From the NCBI GenBank assembly GCA_019636245.1, contig JAHBXX010000008.1, positions 78,243 to 142,242 of the forward strand: a stretch of 64,000 nt of DNA, written 5' to 3'. Position numbers and translations under genes: made by a program. Below the pieces are notes generated by a model. That model made no database searches and had not been told where the DNA came from. It was given only the letters and a program-made list of their open reading frames with translations. The DNA is from Planctomycetota bacterium. Lineage in GTDB: Bacteria > Planctomycetota > UBA1135 > UBA2386. This document shows, one piece after another, positions 7,795-16,287 of the stretch (position 1 is its first letter; every line of letters starts with the position of its first letter).

Positions 7795-9663
7795 TCAGAA
7801 TCCGCCGCTCTGGGTCATGCCGAACACCGTTGCGCCAGCACCGGCCAGCGCGCCGACCAGGATCGTCACTTCGGGCCCAAAGGGCGAGATCGACTCGGAC
7901 TGGTAGCCGCCGGGCACGACGCGGCCGAAGCTGACCGCGCCGAATAGGTGCTTGGTCAGGGTCGCCGCATCGGGCAACAGCGACATGTCCAGCGGCACCT
8001 CCTCCCCCATGGGCACGAACGCCAACAGGCTGGTGGCGATCTGGTAGATGCTCTCGAAGCTGGCCTTCCAATCGGTGAACGACACGCTGTCGACACCGCT
8101 CGGGATCCGGTTGGCGACGGCGGCGAACTCACGATTGCTGCGGATGTCGCCCTTCGGATCGTCCTCGCGGTCCATGCGCTGGAACACGCGCTTGATGTCG
8201 CTGGCCGAGAAACCGCCGACGAGGTAGCCGCCCTTGAAGGCGAACGTCGGCGTGAACATCTCCAGCGGATTCATCCCGCCGCGGCCTTGCGTCGGATCGA
8301 AGTTGATCCGCAGCTGGTAGACCTCGATGCCGCGCTTCTCGCTCTTCTCGACCTCGAACTGGCCGTCGCTCAGCTTGGCCAACGAAGTCAGGACCTTGAC
8401 GATCCGCTCCGGGTCGTTGACCTTCAGCAGCAGGGCCATCTCGGGCGCCGAGGCGATCGTGCCCACCGGCATCGACCAGGTCACGTAGTGATCGCCGACC
8501 GACCCGAACAGGTCGTCGCGCACCCGGAAGCCGACCTGCTTCTCCATCTCTGCCAGCTGCGCGAGCAGCTGGTCGGCCAGATCCTTGTCGTAGGCCTGCA
8601 GGCCCTTCAGCAGCATGTCGTGGATGCCCATCATGTCGATCGAGCTGGCGCCGAACGAGACGGCGTCCTTGGGCACCCACTTGAGGAAGCCCATGTCGAT
8701 CGCCTTGGCCGTCGAGGTCGCGGCATCGCTCGCCTGGCTGCGGAACGTCTGCGACCAGCACTTGCCCTCGACGTAGTGGCTGGTCGACATCTCGGTGGGC
8801 AGGTTCTTGCAGCCCATCGCGGAGAGGGCGCGCTCGACGCCGTCCATGTCGATCATGGCCAGCTCCTCGCTCATCTCCGTGCCCATGCGCAGCAGGCTGA
8901 GCACGAAGTCGACCATCGGGTCGTAGCGCACGAAGGCGACCAACTCCGACCCCTCGGTCTTCAGCTGCTTGGCAGCCGCGCCGAACGCGGCGCTGCTGGC
9001 CAGAACGGCGTTCTTCTGTTGCAGGTTCGTGGCGGTCGCCTGCACGTCGTCGACGAGCGTTCCGACCAGGATGCCATCGGGCAACGTCAGCACCGAGAGG
9101 GCCATCGGCGAGTCCTGGACGTCGTTGGCGGCGTAGGTGGCGAGCGGCCACTCACCCACCTTGGTGACCGACTTGCTCATCGCGGCGCCGGCGCGGCCTT
9201 CGAGCATGCCCAAGCCAAGTTGCACGAGCGCGTGCCACTGCGGCGCGGTCGCGCCGAAGTCGAGGTGCAGCAGGATGCCGACCTTCGGCTGTGGGCCGAA
9301 GTCCCCCATCGTCAGTTCGAGGTGAGTGAGGGCGATGGTGGCACCCCGCAGGCGCAGCTTCAGCAGCTCGTCGGGGTCCACGGGCAGCTGCCCCTGCGCA
9401 TGCATGTCCTTGCCCTGCTTCAGGACCTGCTGGAACTGGGCTTCGACCATCTGGTGCAGATCGGCGACGAAGTTCTGCACCTCCTCCTCCGCCCACATCT
9501 TCGCCACCGGCATCTTGCGGAACTCCTCGAGCGAGGTGGCGAGGTCGGGCGCCGACACCGCGACGATGGTGTCCTTCGGCAGGTAGGGCAGGACGGAAGT
9601 CTGGGCGGCGGCGAACGGGGCGAGGCCGAGCAGCGCCAGCGCGAGGCAGGGACGTGGGTTCAT
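7795..9663 (-). CDS. Exported protein of unknown function
   Basis: The 622-residue protein has a clear signal peptide (MNPRPCLALALLGLAPFAAAQ, cleaved near AAAQ). The mature part starts SVLPYLPKDTIVAVSAPDLA and contains repeated long helices and strands but no catalytic motif I recognise. A start such as PxDTxxxxxxPDL is seen in several large planctomycete periplasmic proteins of the DUF3352 type, which is the best guess. It ends with a hydrophobic stretch (PEVTILVGALAGAGATVFGM), possibly a C-terminal membrane anchor. It lies 78 bp downstream of the gene at 9742-11103 and is probably co-transcribed with it. Confidence 0.85.
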   Translation of the reverse strand: MNPRPCLALALLGLAPFAAAQTSVLPYLPKDTIVAVSAPDLATSLEEFRKMPVAKMWAEEEVQNFVADLHQMVEAQFQQVLKQGKDMHAQGQLPVDPDELLKLRLRGATIALTHLELTMGDFGPQPKVGILLHLDFGATAPQWHALVQLGLGMLEGRAGAAMSKSVTKVGEWPLATYAANDVQDSPMALSVLTLPDGILVGTLVDDVQATATNLQQKNAVLASSAAFGAAAKQLKTEGSELVAFVRYDPMVDFVLSLLRMGTEMSEELAMIDMDGVERALSAMGCKNLPTEMSTSHYVEGKCWSQTFRSQASDAATSTAKAIDMGFLKWVPKDAVSFGASSIDMMGIHDMLLKGLQAYDKDLADQLLAQLAEMEKQVGFRVRDDLFGSVGDHYVTWSMPVGTIASAPEMALLLKVNDPERIVKVLTSLAKLSDGQFEVEKSEKRGIEVYQLRINFDPTQGRGGMNPLEMFTPTFAFKGGYLVGGFSASDIKRVFQRMDREDDPKGDIRSNREFAAVANRIPSGVDSVSFTDWKASFESIYQIATSLLAFVPMGEEVPLDMSLLPDAATLTKHLFGAVSFGRVVPGGYQSESISPFGPEVTILVGALAGAGATVFGMTQSGGF

Positions 9664-9741
9664 GGCAGGGCGTATCGATCGGTACGGACGGCTTCGGGGG
9701 AGGTTGAGGTGGACGGAAGTGTCTCGGAACTGTCGCGCCGG

Positions 9742-11103
9742 TCAGGGCGACTTGGCGGCCAGCTCCTGGAGATGCGCGGCGATCTTGGGCTCGGCCGCGA
9801 CCAGTGCCGCCTCCAGCTTGGCGAACACCTTGTCCGCCTTGGCCTTCGCGGTTCCGGCGAGCAGGGCCTTGACGTCCTCCATCGCGGCGGCGACTTGCTC
9901 GTCGCTGCCCGTGGCCGCGAACGAGAACATCAAACCGGCCTGGTAGATGTTGTAGTCGATCGCCGTCGACTCCATCTCGCCGTTGATGGCATACGCGGAG
10001 AAGAAGCTCTTCAGGCTGCGGACGCCGCCCTTCTGCTGGTGCAGCTTGCCGAACCAGGCGGCATCGACGAGGTTCTGGAACCGGCTCGTGTAGGCGCCGA
10101 TGCCGTGCAGGAACCACAGCGGCAGGGAGATGCCGCGATCGGTGGCGATGCCGTGCGCATAGGCGATCGCGGCGGCGTGGCGCAGGTAGCGCGGCCCCCA
10201 GTCCTTGTGGTTGTTGCAGATCGCCCCGCGCACCTCGCCGAGGTACGAGATGCGCACCGCCGCTTCTTCGCGGATCAGCGCCGAACCACAGGCGTCGGTG
10301 CCGTCGCCCAGGCCGTTGCCGAGCTCGCGGTACTCCGCTTCGGTGCCGGCGATCATCACGACCGGTCGCCGACCGGGGCTCAGCACCGCCTCGCCGAACC
10401 AGGGCTTCACGCGTTCGACGCCGGCATCGGCCTCGGCACGCAGTTCCTGGATCTTGGCGATCGGCAGCGTGCTGAGCAGCGTGCAGTGCTGAGAACGCAC
10501 GATCCACGGGCGTTTGATGTCGCTGTGGAACTGGTTCGCCTCCTTCTCGTCGACCCAGCGCGTCGGCCCGATCGGGAAGTAGCGTTTCGCGGCCTGCTCG
10601 AGGTACCTCGGCTCGATCAACATCCCGGTCTCCGGGTGGCGCACCATGCCCTTCTGCAGCGCCAGCTTCTCCTCCTTGGTCACCAGCTCGTGCTCGTGGT
10701 GGAAGATGCCGCGCTTGGCGTCCTCGACGTGACCGGCCTCGACCCAGATGCCGCCGACCTCGACGAATCCCTTGGCCGCGTACTCGGCGGCCATGGCCTG
10801 CTTGCGCAGCGCCTCGGCCTCCTTGGCGGTCACCCACTTGCCGTCGACGCGCTCGTTGCCGAGAGCGAGGTTGGCACCCTCGTGGTCGGGCTGCAGTTTC
10901 AGCACGGCCTGGAAGATGCGCTTGGCGTCGGCCACCAGTTCCTTCTCGTTGGCCCACTGCCCCGCCTCGAACAGCGCCTCGGGGTCCTTCTTGGCCGCCG
11001 TCTCCTTGGCCTTCAGCTCCTGCTTGAGCTTGGCGGGGGTCTGGGCGAGGACAGGCACGACCAGCAGCAGGATCGCCAACGACTTGCGCAGCAGGGTCAT
11101 CAT
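9742..11103 (-). CDS. Exported protein resembling an inactivated gluzincin peptidase
   Basis: The 453-residue protein has a signal peptide (MMTLLRKSLAILLLVVPVLA), a TPR-like helical N-terminal part (about 30-110) and a C-terminal domain. In that domain YLRHAAAIAYAHGI and LWFLHGIGAY sit where a gluzincin peptidase would have HExxH and WFxEGLAxY. The catalytic glutamate and the third ligand are both missing. I chose ATG 11103 because it places the signal peptide at the N-terminus; an in-frame start at 11154 would add 17 residues. Likely an exported scaffold or binding protein; function unknown. Confidence 0.82.
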   Translation of the reverse strand: MMTLLRKSLAILLLVVPVLAQTPAKLKQELKAKETAAKKDPEALFEAGQWANEKELVADAKRIFQAVLKLQPDHEGANLALGNERVDGKWVTAKEAEALRKQAMAAEYAAKGFVEVGGIWVEAGHVEDAKRGIFHHEHELVTKEEKLALQKGMVRHPETGMLIEPRYLEQAAKRYFPIGPTRWVDEKEANQFHSDIKRPWIVRSQHCTLLSTLPIAKIQELRAEADAGVERVKPWFGEAVLSPGRRPVVMIAGTEAEYRELGNGLGDGTDACGSALIREEAAVRISYLGEVRGAICNNHKDWGPRYLRHAAAIAYAHGIATDRGISLPLWFLHGIGAYTSRFQNLVDAAWFGKLHQQKGGVRSLKSFFSAYAINGEMESTAIDYNIYQAGLMFSFAATGSDEQVAAAMEDVKALLAGTAKAKADKVFAKLEAALVAAEPKIAAHLQELAAKSP

Positions 11104-11282
11104 GGTGGCAACCCGGCGCGGTGGCCGGGCGGAGGAATGCGGGGGGCCCGACATGATCGGTCGACCGGGTCACTCGTGTCCACCCTCGTGCGGTAACGAT
11201 TGCAGGGCGACGGCCGAGCTGGCTTCGGGGGTTGCAGGTGCACTTCCAGGACGCGTGTCGCCGGCGCCTGGTGGTCGGATGG

Positions 11283-11903
11283 CTACTGCGAACCGGCCGA
11301 TCGGCGCTTGTGTTCCGGCGCGAACCGCGACCAGGACTCCATGCGCTGGCTGGGGCGCAGGTTGAGGTAGGGCGTCCAGCGGGGGCGCACGGGCGGGCGC
11401 AGGAGGTGGAAGCCGGCCTCCTTCAGCGTGCGGTCGGCCTTGCGGGCGTTGCAGCCCACGCAGGCCAGCACGCAGTTCTCCCATGAGGTGCTGCCGCCGC
11501 GCGACCGCGGCAGGACATGGTCGACGCTCAGATGATCCCCGTTGCACCGCCTGCCGCAGTACTGGCAGGTGAAGTCGTCGCGCAGGAACAGGTTGCGCCG
11601 CGTGAACGGGGCCTCGTGGCAGGGCACACGATCATAGTGGAGCAGCAGCACGACCTCGGGCGCTGCCAGCCGCACGCTGGGGGAGCGGATCGCACTGGCC
11701 GGCTCGGGCACCGGCTGCTCCAGCCATTCGGCGAAGGTGAAGGTCGCCAGGCGCTCGGGACAGACGACGCGAGCCGCCTCGCGGAAGACCATGCACAGCG
11801 CCCGGCGCACGGTGGTGACGTGGACGGGGCGCCACGAGCGGTTCAGCACGAGCGTCGCTCGCTCGAGCAGGTTGGTTCTGCCAACTGGGTCGCATGCCCG
11901 CAT
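11283..11903 (-). CDS. HNH endonuclease family protein
   Basis: The 206-residue protein has an N-terminal LVLNRSWRPVHVTTVRRAL block typical of a widespread bacterial HNH subfamily. The nuclease core follows: CQYCG, then LSVDHVLPRSRGG, ENCVLAC and VGCNARKADRTL. These supply the two CxxC zinc pairs and the D-H and N of the HNH fold. It is a stand-alone chromosomal gene with no restriction-modification or phage genes nearby, so a defence role is not indicated. It diverges from the lipoprotein gene at 12121. Confidence 0.88.
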   Translation of the reverse strand: MRACDPVGRTNLLERATLVLNRSWRPVHVTTVRRALCMVFREAARVVCPERLATFTFAEWLEQPVPEPASAIRSPSVRLAAPEVVLLLHYDRVPCHEAPFTRRNLFLRDDFTCQYCGRRCNGDHLSVDHVLPRSRGGSTSWENCVLACVGCNARKADRTLKEAGFHLLRPPVRPRWTPYLNLRPSQRMESWSRFAPEHKRRSAGSQ

Positions 11904-12034
11904 GACCGCACAACTCCTGATGCCCCAGGACCCGACCGTGCGGCCCCGCGGAGCGCGCAGAGTCTAGGCTGGTGCGGCGGGGCAGGGGAAGCCCTTCCAG
12001 GGCCTGCCCGGGCCCGCCGCGTCGCGCGGCGAGG

Positions 12035-12063
12035 TTGCCTCGCTGGGGGCGCAAAGCTAGACT
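12035..12063 (+). promoter_or_regulatory. Candidate sigma-70 promoter for the lipoprotein gene
   Basis: TTGCCT (12035-12040), 17-bp spacer, TAGACT (12058-12063), 57 bp before the ATG at 12121. The same TAGACT hexamer occurs on the minus strand at 11966-11961 facing the HNH gene, although its -35 is poor. Confidence 0.4.
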
Positions 12064-12120
12064 CCGCGCCCCTTTCGCCGGGCCTGCGGCCGCTCCATGC
12101 TCCTGCCACGAGGCACTTCC

Positions 12121-12567
12121 ATGACCCCTTCCAGCGCACCGACCCGGTCGTGCGGGTCGATCCTTCCTTGCTCGATGGCCCTGTTGTTGGCCTTGCTGGG
12201 CGCCTGCCAGTCGGAGGCCAACCAGGCCAACCACGGGGTCGCCGCGACGCAGTTCCAGGACATGGTCGTGCCGGCGGGGCTCAGGCTGCGGGATTCGGCC
12301 AACGAAAGCTATTCGCGCCAGGAGGCGAGCTGGCGGCTCGGCCACTTCGTCTACGAGGGCACGGGCAGCGTCGAGGCGGCCGTGAACTACGTGCGCCAGC
12401 GCATGCCGCAGCACAACTGGAGCAAGGTCCGCGACGAGGTCGCCGAGGGCGAAGTCTCGCACCTGGGCTTCGAGCGGGGCATCTACTCGGCCGACTACAC
12501 CTTCCAGCGCCGCGACGGCATCACCCGCATGACCGTCGACTACCGCACCGACTACTCGCGCCGCTGA
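12121..12567 (+). CDS. Small lipoprotein of unknown function
   Basis: The 148-residue protein has a signal sequence ending in the lipobox LLGAC (Cys at about 31), followed by a soluble domain with GTGSVEAAVNYVRQRMPQHNWSKV and a C-terminal beta-rich ITRMTVDYRTDYSRR. The start is ATG 12121, preceded by ACGAGG; an in-frame ATG at 12097 has no ribosome site. It lies 16 bp before the cyclophilin-like gene, so the two probably form an operon. No family recognised with certainty. Confidence 0.85.
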   Translation: MTPSSAPTRSCGSILPCSMALLLALLGACQSEANQANHGVAATQFQDMVVPAGLRLRDSANESYSRQEASWRLGHFVYEGTGSVEAAVNYVRQRMPQHNWSKVRDEVAEGEVSHLGFERGIYSADYTFQRRDGITRMTVDYRTDYSRR

Positions 12568-12583
12568 ACGGCCGCCTCCACCC

Positions 12584-13735
12584 ATGTCTGCACAGCCCCC
12601 CCAAGCCCTCGAGGGTTCCCAGGCGCCCAGCCAGATCGAGTTCCTCTGGGAACGCTACCGTCCGTGGGTCCTTGCGATCGTGGTCGGTGTGTTCGCGGCC
12701 CTTGGCGTTAATTACGTCCTGAAGTATTTGGACCAGAAGAAGGTCGATGCGGCTTGGTCTGGCCTGGCCACGGCCGTGAAGCTGGATGCGGCCTACACCA
12801 AGGAAGAGCCGAGCTATCTGCAGGCGAGCCTGGCGGAGGAGATCGAGAAGGTCGACTTGGCCAAGATCGAGGCGGCGGCGGCCTCGGCGAGCGACGCACA
12901 GAAGCCCTTCCTCCTCCTTGCGCTTGCCCGCAAAGCGATGGGGGTGGCCGATTGGGCCCGCGCCGAGTCGGCCCTGGCCGAGTTGGAGTCGAAGTTCCCC
13001 AACCACTCGCTGGTGAAGACTTCTGGCTACCCGCTGCAGACCCGGGAGCAGGTCGACCCGAAGGCCAAGCCGACAACGCCGCAGAAGCCGCCCGAGCTGA
13101 AGCCTGCGGCGGCCGGCAGTGCCGTCGGCCGCATGCGGGAGCAGATCGCTGCAGCTCGCAACTACAGTCGCCCTGAGCACTTCCAGCAGATCAAGCCGCA
13201 CCAGGATGCGGCCAGGGTGCGCTTCGAGTTCTCCAATGGCGCGGCGTTCGTGATTGCCATGATGCCCGACTATGCCCCGAAGCATGTCGAGGCCTTCCTG
13301 GCGCTGGCTGCCCAGGAGGGTGGTTACTGGAAGGACATGGCGGTGGACGAGATCCTGCGACCGACGACCTTCGGCCAGCAGCCAAGGGAAATGCACCTGG
13401 GCTTCGCCACCACGCGGGAGGACGACCGGACCAAGTGGACCACGACGGATCCGAGTTCGCAGGTGCTGGACTTCGAGGCCTCGGACCTGAGCCACTTCGC
13501 CGGTGCCGTCTCGGGCCGCAACGAAGCGGATGGCAAGTCGTGCGCGGACCGATTCTGGGTCGTCGCCGATGATGCTCCCCGGCATGACGGCGAGCGCGTC
13601 ATCTTCGGCTTCGTGGTCGAGGGCCTCGATCAGGTCCGTCGGATCTGCGAAGAGTCGATGTCGGCGCAAGAGGAACAGGCTGGCCGCGGCCGGCCGACCG
13701 AGAACATCCGCGTGACTGCGGTGACGGTGCTCTAG
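12584..13735 (+). CDS. Membrane-anchored cyclophilin-like protein with TPR-like N-terminal part
   Basis: The 383-residue protein has a single membrane span (about 28-47), a YfgM-like helical segment (about 50-140), a proline-rich linker, and a C-terminal cyclophilin-type domain (about 200-383). Recognisable elements are FSNGAAFVIAMMPDYAPKHVEAF and ERVIFGFVVEGLDQVRRI. The catalytic FHR of cyclophilins is replaced by DEILRPTTFG, so prolyl-isomerase activity is doubtful. The topology resembles PpiD/YfgM-type periplasmic folding factors held at the inner membrane. It is the second gene after the lipoprotein at 12121. Confidence 0.85.
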   Translation: MSAQPPQALEGSQAPSQIEFLWERYRPWVLAIVVGVFAALGVNYVLKYLDQKKVDAAWSGLATAVKLDAAYTKEEPSYLQASLAEEIEKVDLAKIEAAAASASDAQKPFLLLALARKAMGVADWARAESALAELESKFPNHSLVKTSGYPLQTREQVDPKAKPTTPQKPPELKPAAAGSAVGRMREQIAAARNYSRPEHFQQIKPHQDAARVRFEFSNGAAFVIAMMPDYAPKHVEAFLALAAQEGGYWKDMAVDEILRPTTFGQQPREMHLGFATTREDDRTKWTTTDPSSQVLDFEASDLSHFAGAVSGRNEADGKSCADRFWVVADDAPRHDGERVIFGFVVEGLDQVRRICEESMSAQEEQAGRGRPTENIRVTAVTVL

Positions 13736-13749
13736 GCAGAGCCCCCGGG

Positions 13750-13855
13750 CGAGGGGTGGCCTCCCCTCGGTGAAGATGGGCACCGGTTCGGGCGCCTGGG
13801 TGCCGAGGGTCGGTTGGGGTGCGCGCCGCCCCAAGGTTGCGAGGGAAGTCCTCGC
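13750..13855. terminator. Two GC hairpins between convergent genes
   Basis: CGAGGGG/CCCCTCG (13750-13769, 6-nt loop) and GCGAGG/CCTCGC (13839-13855, 5-nt loop) lie in the 164-bp gap between the cyclophilin-like gene and parB. Neither has a T-run on the plus strand. Together they may terminate transcription from both sides. Confidence 0.35.
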
Positions 13856-13899
13856 TGGCCCGCCGAAGGGCCGGTGCCCCTTGCAGGTCCGCCGGCAGA

Positions 13900-14811
13900 C
13901 TAGAGGTTCTTCAGGCGCTGGTAAATGCGCTCGAACTCCTCGCGGCCCGCGCAGTCGATCACGATCTGGCTGCGCTTCCGCCCGTAGCGGATGCTGACCG
14001 GCGTGCCGAGGGCCTCCACCAGGCTCTCCTCGAGTTCGTTCAGCCAGACCGGCCGCGAACGCGGCGTCCCGGCCGCCTTGCCCTTGGTTGCCTCCAGGGC
14101 CTGCTTGATCTTGGCCTCGAGGGCCCGCACCGAGAGGTTGGCGCGGATCGCTTCCTCGGCTACGGCGACCATGGACGCCGAATCGCCCAAGCCCAGCAGG
14201 GTGCGCGCATGGCCCATGCTGAGTGTTCCACGTGAAACATGCTCCTGGATGGCCTCGGGCAGGTCGAGCAGACGGAGGAAGTTGGCCACTGTCGACCGGT
14301 CCAGCCCCACTCGGGCGGCGACCTCCTCCTGGGTCGCACCCAGTTGGTCCATCAGAACCCGGAACCCCTTGGCTTTCTCGATGGCGTTGAGGTCCTCGCG
14401 CTGGAGATTCTCGACCAGACCAAAGACCGCTGCGTCCTGGTCGGACACCGGGCGGACCAGGACCGGAACCTGCGCCAGGCCGGCGAGCTTTGCGGCCCGC
14501 CAGCGTCGTTCGCCGGCGACGATCTCCAGCGCAGACCCCGCGCGGCGGGCCAGGATGGGCTGCAGCAGCCCGCTCTTCTGGATCGAGGCCGCCAGCTCGC
14601 GCAGCTCCGGCTCACCAAAGTGCTTCCGCGGCTGGAAGGGACTCGGCCGCAGATGATCGACCGGCGCCAGGACGACCTCCTCCCCCGCCGGCGGGCTTGG
14701 GGTCACTGCGGTTGCCGGCTCCGCAGGGGATCCTGCCGGCGGCCGCGGCGCGCTGCCCCGTCCACCCGACAAGAAGAAATCCAACCCTCTACCCAATCGA
14801 CGATCGACCAT
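13900..14811 (-). CDS. parB: ParB chromosome partition protein
   Basis: The 303-residue protein opens with the typical MVDRRLGRGLDFFL. It then has the ParB/Srx CTPase core (PFQPRKHF, about 56-63; VAGERRWRAAKLAG, about 102-115; ENLQREDLNAIEKAKGF, about 137-153), a helix-turn-helix with QEEVAARVGLDRSTVANFLRLL, and a C-terminal dimer domain ending FERIYQRLKNL. ParB binds parS, loads as a CTP clamp and positions the origin together with ParA. It overlaps parA by 23 bp. A consensus parS lies inside its own coding sequence. Confidence 0.97.
   Translation of the reverse strand: MVDRRLGRGLDFFLSGGRGSAPRPPAGSPAEPATAVTPSPPAGEEVVLAPVDHLRPSPFQPRKHFGEPELRELAASIQKSGLLQPILARRAGSALEIVAGERRWRAAKLAGLAQVPVLVRPVSDQDAAVFGLVENLQREDLNAIEKAKGFRVLMDQLGATQEEVAARVGLDRSTVANFLRLLDLPEAIQEHVSRGTLSMGHARTLLGLGDSASMVAVAEEAIRANLSVRALEAKIKQALEATKGKAAGTPRSRPVWLNELEESLVEALGTPVSIRYGRKRSQIVIDCAGREEFERIYQRLKNL
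14224..14239. promoter_or_regulatory. parS: parS centromere site inside parB
   Basis: TGTTCCACGTGAAACA matches the conserved bacterial parS consensus TGTTNCACGTGAAACA at every defined position. On the coding strand it specifies the residues HVSRGT in the ParB DNA-binding domain. ParB spreading usually starts from such sites within tens of kilobases of the replication origin. No second full match was noticed in the window, but both strands were scanned only by eye. Confidence 0.9.
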
Positions 14812-15520
14812 GCATCAACTCCCATGTCAGCTCCGCGTAGCAGAGCGCACCCTTGGACCAAGGACAATGTAGGAAAGCAGACTTGCCATGACTCGCCGCC
14901 TCCACCAATGCGGAGTCGCGGAAGATCATGGACTGCAGGAGGCCGGTGCCGAGGTTGCGGCGCAGATCCTCGAGCACCTCGATCGCGATGGCCTCGCGGG
15001 GATCGACCATGACCGGCAGGACGCCGCGCAGCCTGGCCTTGCCCGGGAAGGCGGCGGCGGCCCGCTCGAGCGAGGCGAGCATCTGCGACAGCCCGTGCAT
15101 CGAGAAGAACTCGGCCTGGACCGGGACCACGACCTCGTCGCTGAGCTGAACCCCAGCCCAGCCCCACGCATCCATGCGGGGCGGACAGTCGACGATCAGG
15201 TAGTCGACCAGTCCGGACAGGCTCTCGCTGAGTTGCTGCAACCCGCCCACGTCCAGCTTCGCCCCTGCCGCCAGTTCGGCCTCCACACCATGCGAGGGTA
15301 GAAGCCAAAGGCGCTCCTCGATCGGGACCAGGAGATCGAGCAGGGGGGGCGCCCCGTCGGGAGGGTCCATGCCCTGCAGGGCCACGGTGGCATTCCCCTG
15401 GGGGTCCAGGTCGAAGAGAGCCACCCGCTTGCCGGCAAGCGCCAGACCATGCGCGAGATGGATGGCGGTCGTCGTCTTGCCGACCCCGCCCTTCTGATTC
15501 GCCAGCACGATGGAATGCAA
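14789..15520 (-). CDS. parA: ParA/Soj chromosome partition ATPase
   Basis: The 243-residue protein has the deviant Walker A KGGVGKTT (about 10-17), LFDLDPQGNAT, the Walker B DYLIVDCPPRMD and the C-terminal VLEDLRRNLGTG region. The order parA then parB with a 23-bp overlap is the standard chromosomal arrangement. The reading frame extends beyond 15520, but homologous ParA proteins start right before the Walker A. The best start is TTG 15520, with GGGGG a few bases upstream; GTG 15535 is an alternative. Confidence 0.93.
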   Translation of the reverse strand: MHSIVLANQKGGVGKTTTAIHLAHGLALAGKRVALFDLDPQGNATVALQGMDPPDGAPPLLDLLVPIEERLWLLPSHGVEAELAAGAKLDVGGLQQLSESLSGLVDYLIVDCPPRMDAWGWAGVQLSDEVVVPVQAEFFSMHGLSQMLASLERAAAAFPGKARLRGVLPVMVDPREAIAIEVLEDLRRNLGTGLLQSMIFRDSALVEAASHGKSAFLHCPWSKGALCYAELTWELMHGRSSIG

Positions 15521-15669
15521 CCTTGCCCCCGGCACAGACCGCGTGTTGGCGCTCCGCCCGGGGCGCCGACCGGGAGATGGTAGCGAACCCGAGCCGGCAC
15601 GCGAGGGGAGGTGCTGGGAATCTCGATTCGCGGTGGAAACCGACGTGGCATCTGGTAGCTCACGATGGC

Positions 15670-16287
15670 GTGCGTGTCGGTGCACGGAGGACTTGGCTGG
15701 GTGCGTTGGGTCGGTTGCGCATCGCCGGCTGGACGCCTTGGGCGCTGCTGATCGGCTGGTCGGCCTACGCCACCGTGCAGGAGCCAGCCGTGCTGCGATC
15801 GAGCGGCCTGCACCTCCGGGAGCCCGCCATCTGGGCGGCGGCAGCCGTGCTCTGGATCGTCCTCGCCTGGCCGGACTCCCACGCTCCTTCGCCGCCACGC
15901 GCCTCGAGTCGCCTGGCCCAGCATTCCCTGCTGTTGCTCCTGGTGGGGCTCGCGGCTGCGGTGTTGCTGGCGGTCGCGGGGTGGATCACGGAGGCAGCGG
16001 TAGGATGGACGCGGCTCGGGACTTCGGCGGCCTGGTGGTGGGCCGCACTGGTGCCCCTTGCCGCGGCGCGCTCAGTCCGCCAGGATAGGACGCAAACACA
16101 TACCAATACTATACTTATGGTGATTTCAGCCGGCCCCTCGCTGGCCATCTTCAGCGCCGTGGGGTCGCCGACGGCTGGCCATCCCCGCCTCTTGGTCGCC
16201 AGCATCCTGTCGATCCTCGCCAGTTGCTTGTGGATGATCAGGCTCGACCGCCCAGCGACCCGCCCTGCCACCAGGATCGAAGCATGA
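15670..16287 (+). CDS. Putative four-span membrane protein
   Basis: About 205 residues with four hydrophobic segments: WTPWALLIGWSAYA, IWAAAAVLWIVLAW, LLLLLVGLAAAVLLAVAG and LLVASILSILASCLWMI. No family recognised. Its stop overlaps the start of the metallophosphoesterase gene (ATGA), which supports translation of this frame. The start is uncertain: GTG 15670 is chosen, and ATG 15577 is also in frame. Codons around 16090-16125 are AT-rich and unlike the rest of the window. Confidence 0.6.
   Translation: MRVGARRTWLGALGRLRIAGWTPWALLIGWSAYATVQEPAVLRSSGLHLREPAIWAAAAVLWIVLAWPDSHAPSPPRASSRLAQHSLLLLLVGLAAAVLLAVAGWITEAAVGWTRLGTSAAWWWAALVPLAAARSVRQDRTQTHTNTILMVISAGPSLAIFSAVGSPTAGHPRLLVASILSILASCLWMIRLDRPATRPATRIEA

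Noticed and set aside
11283..11903. HNH nuclease as part of a defence or mobile element
   Set aside because: No methylase, integrase, phage or toxin-antitoxin genes are near, and the protein belongs to a common chromosomal HNH subfamily.
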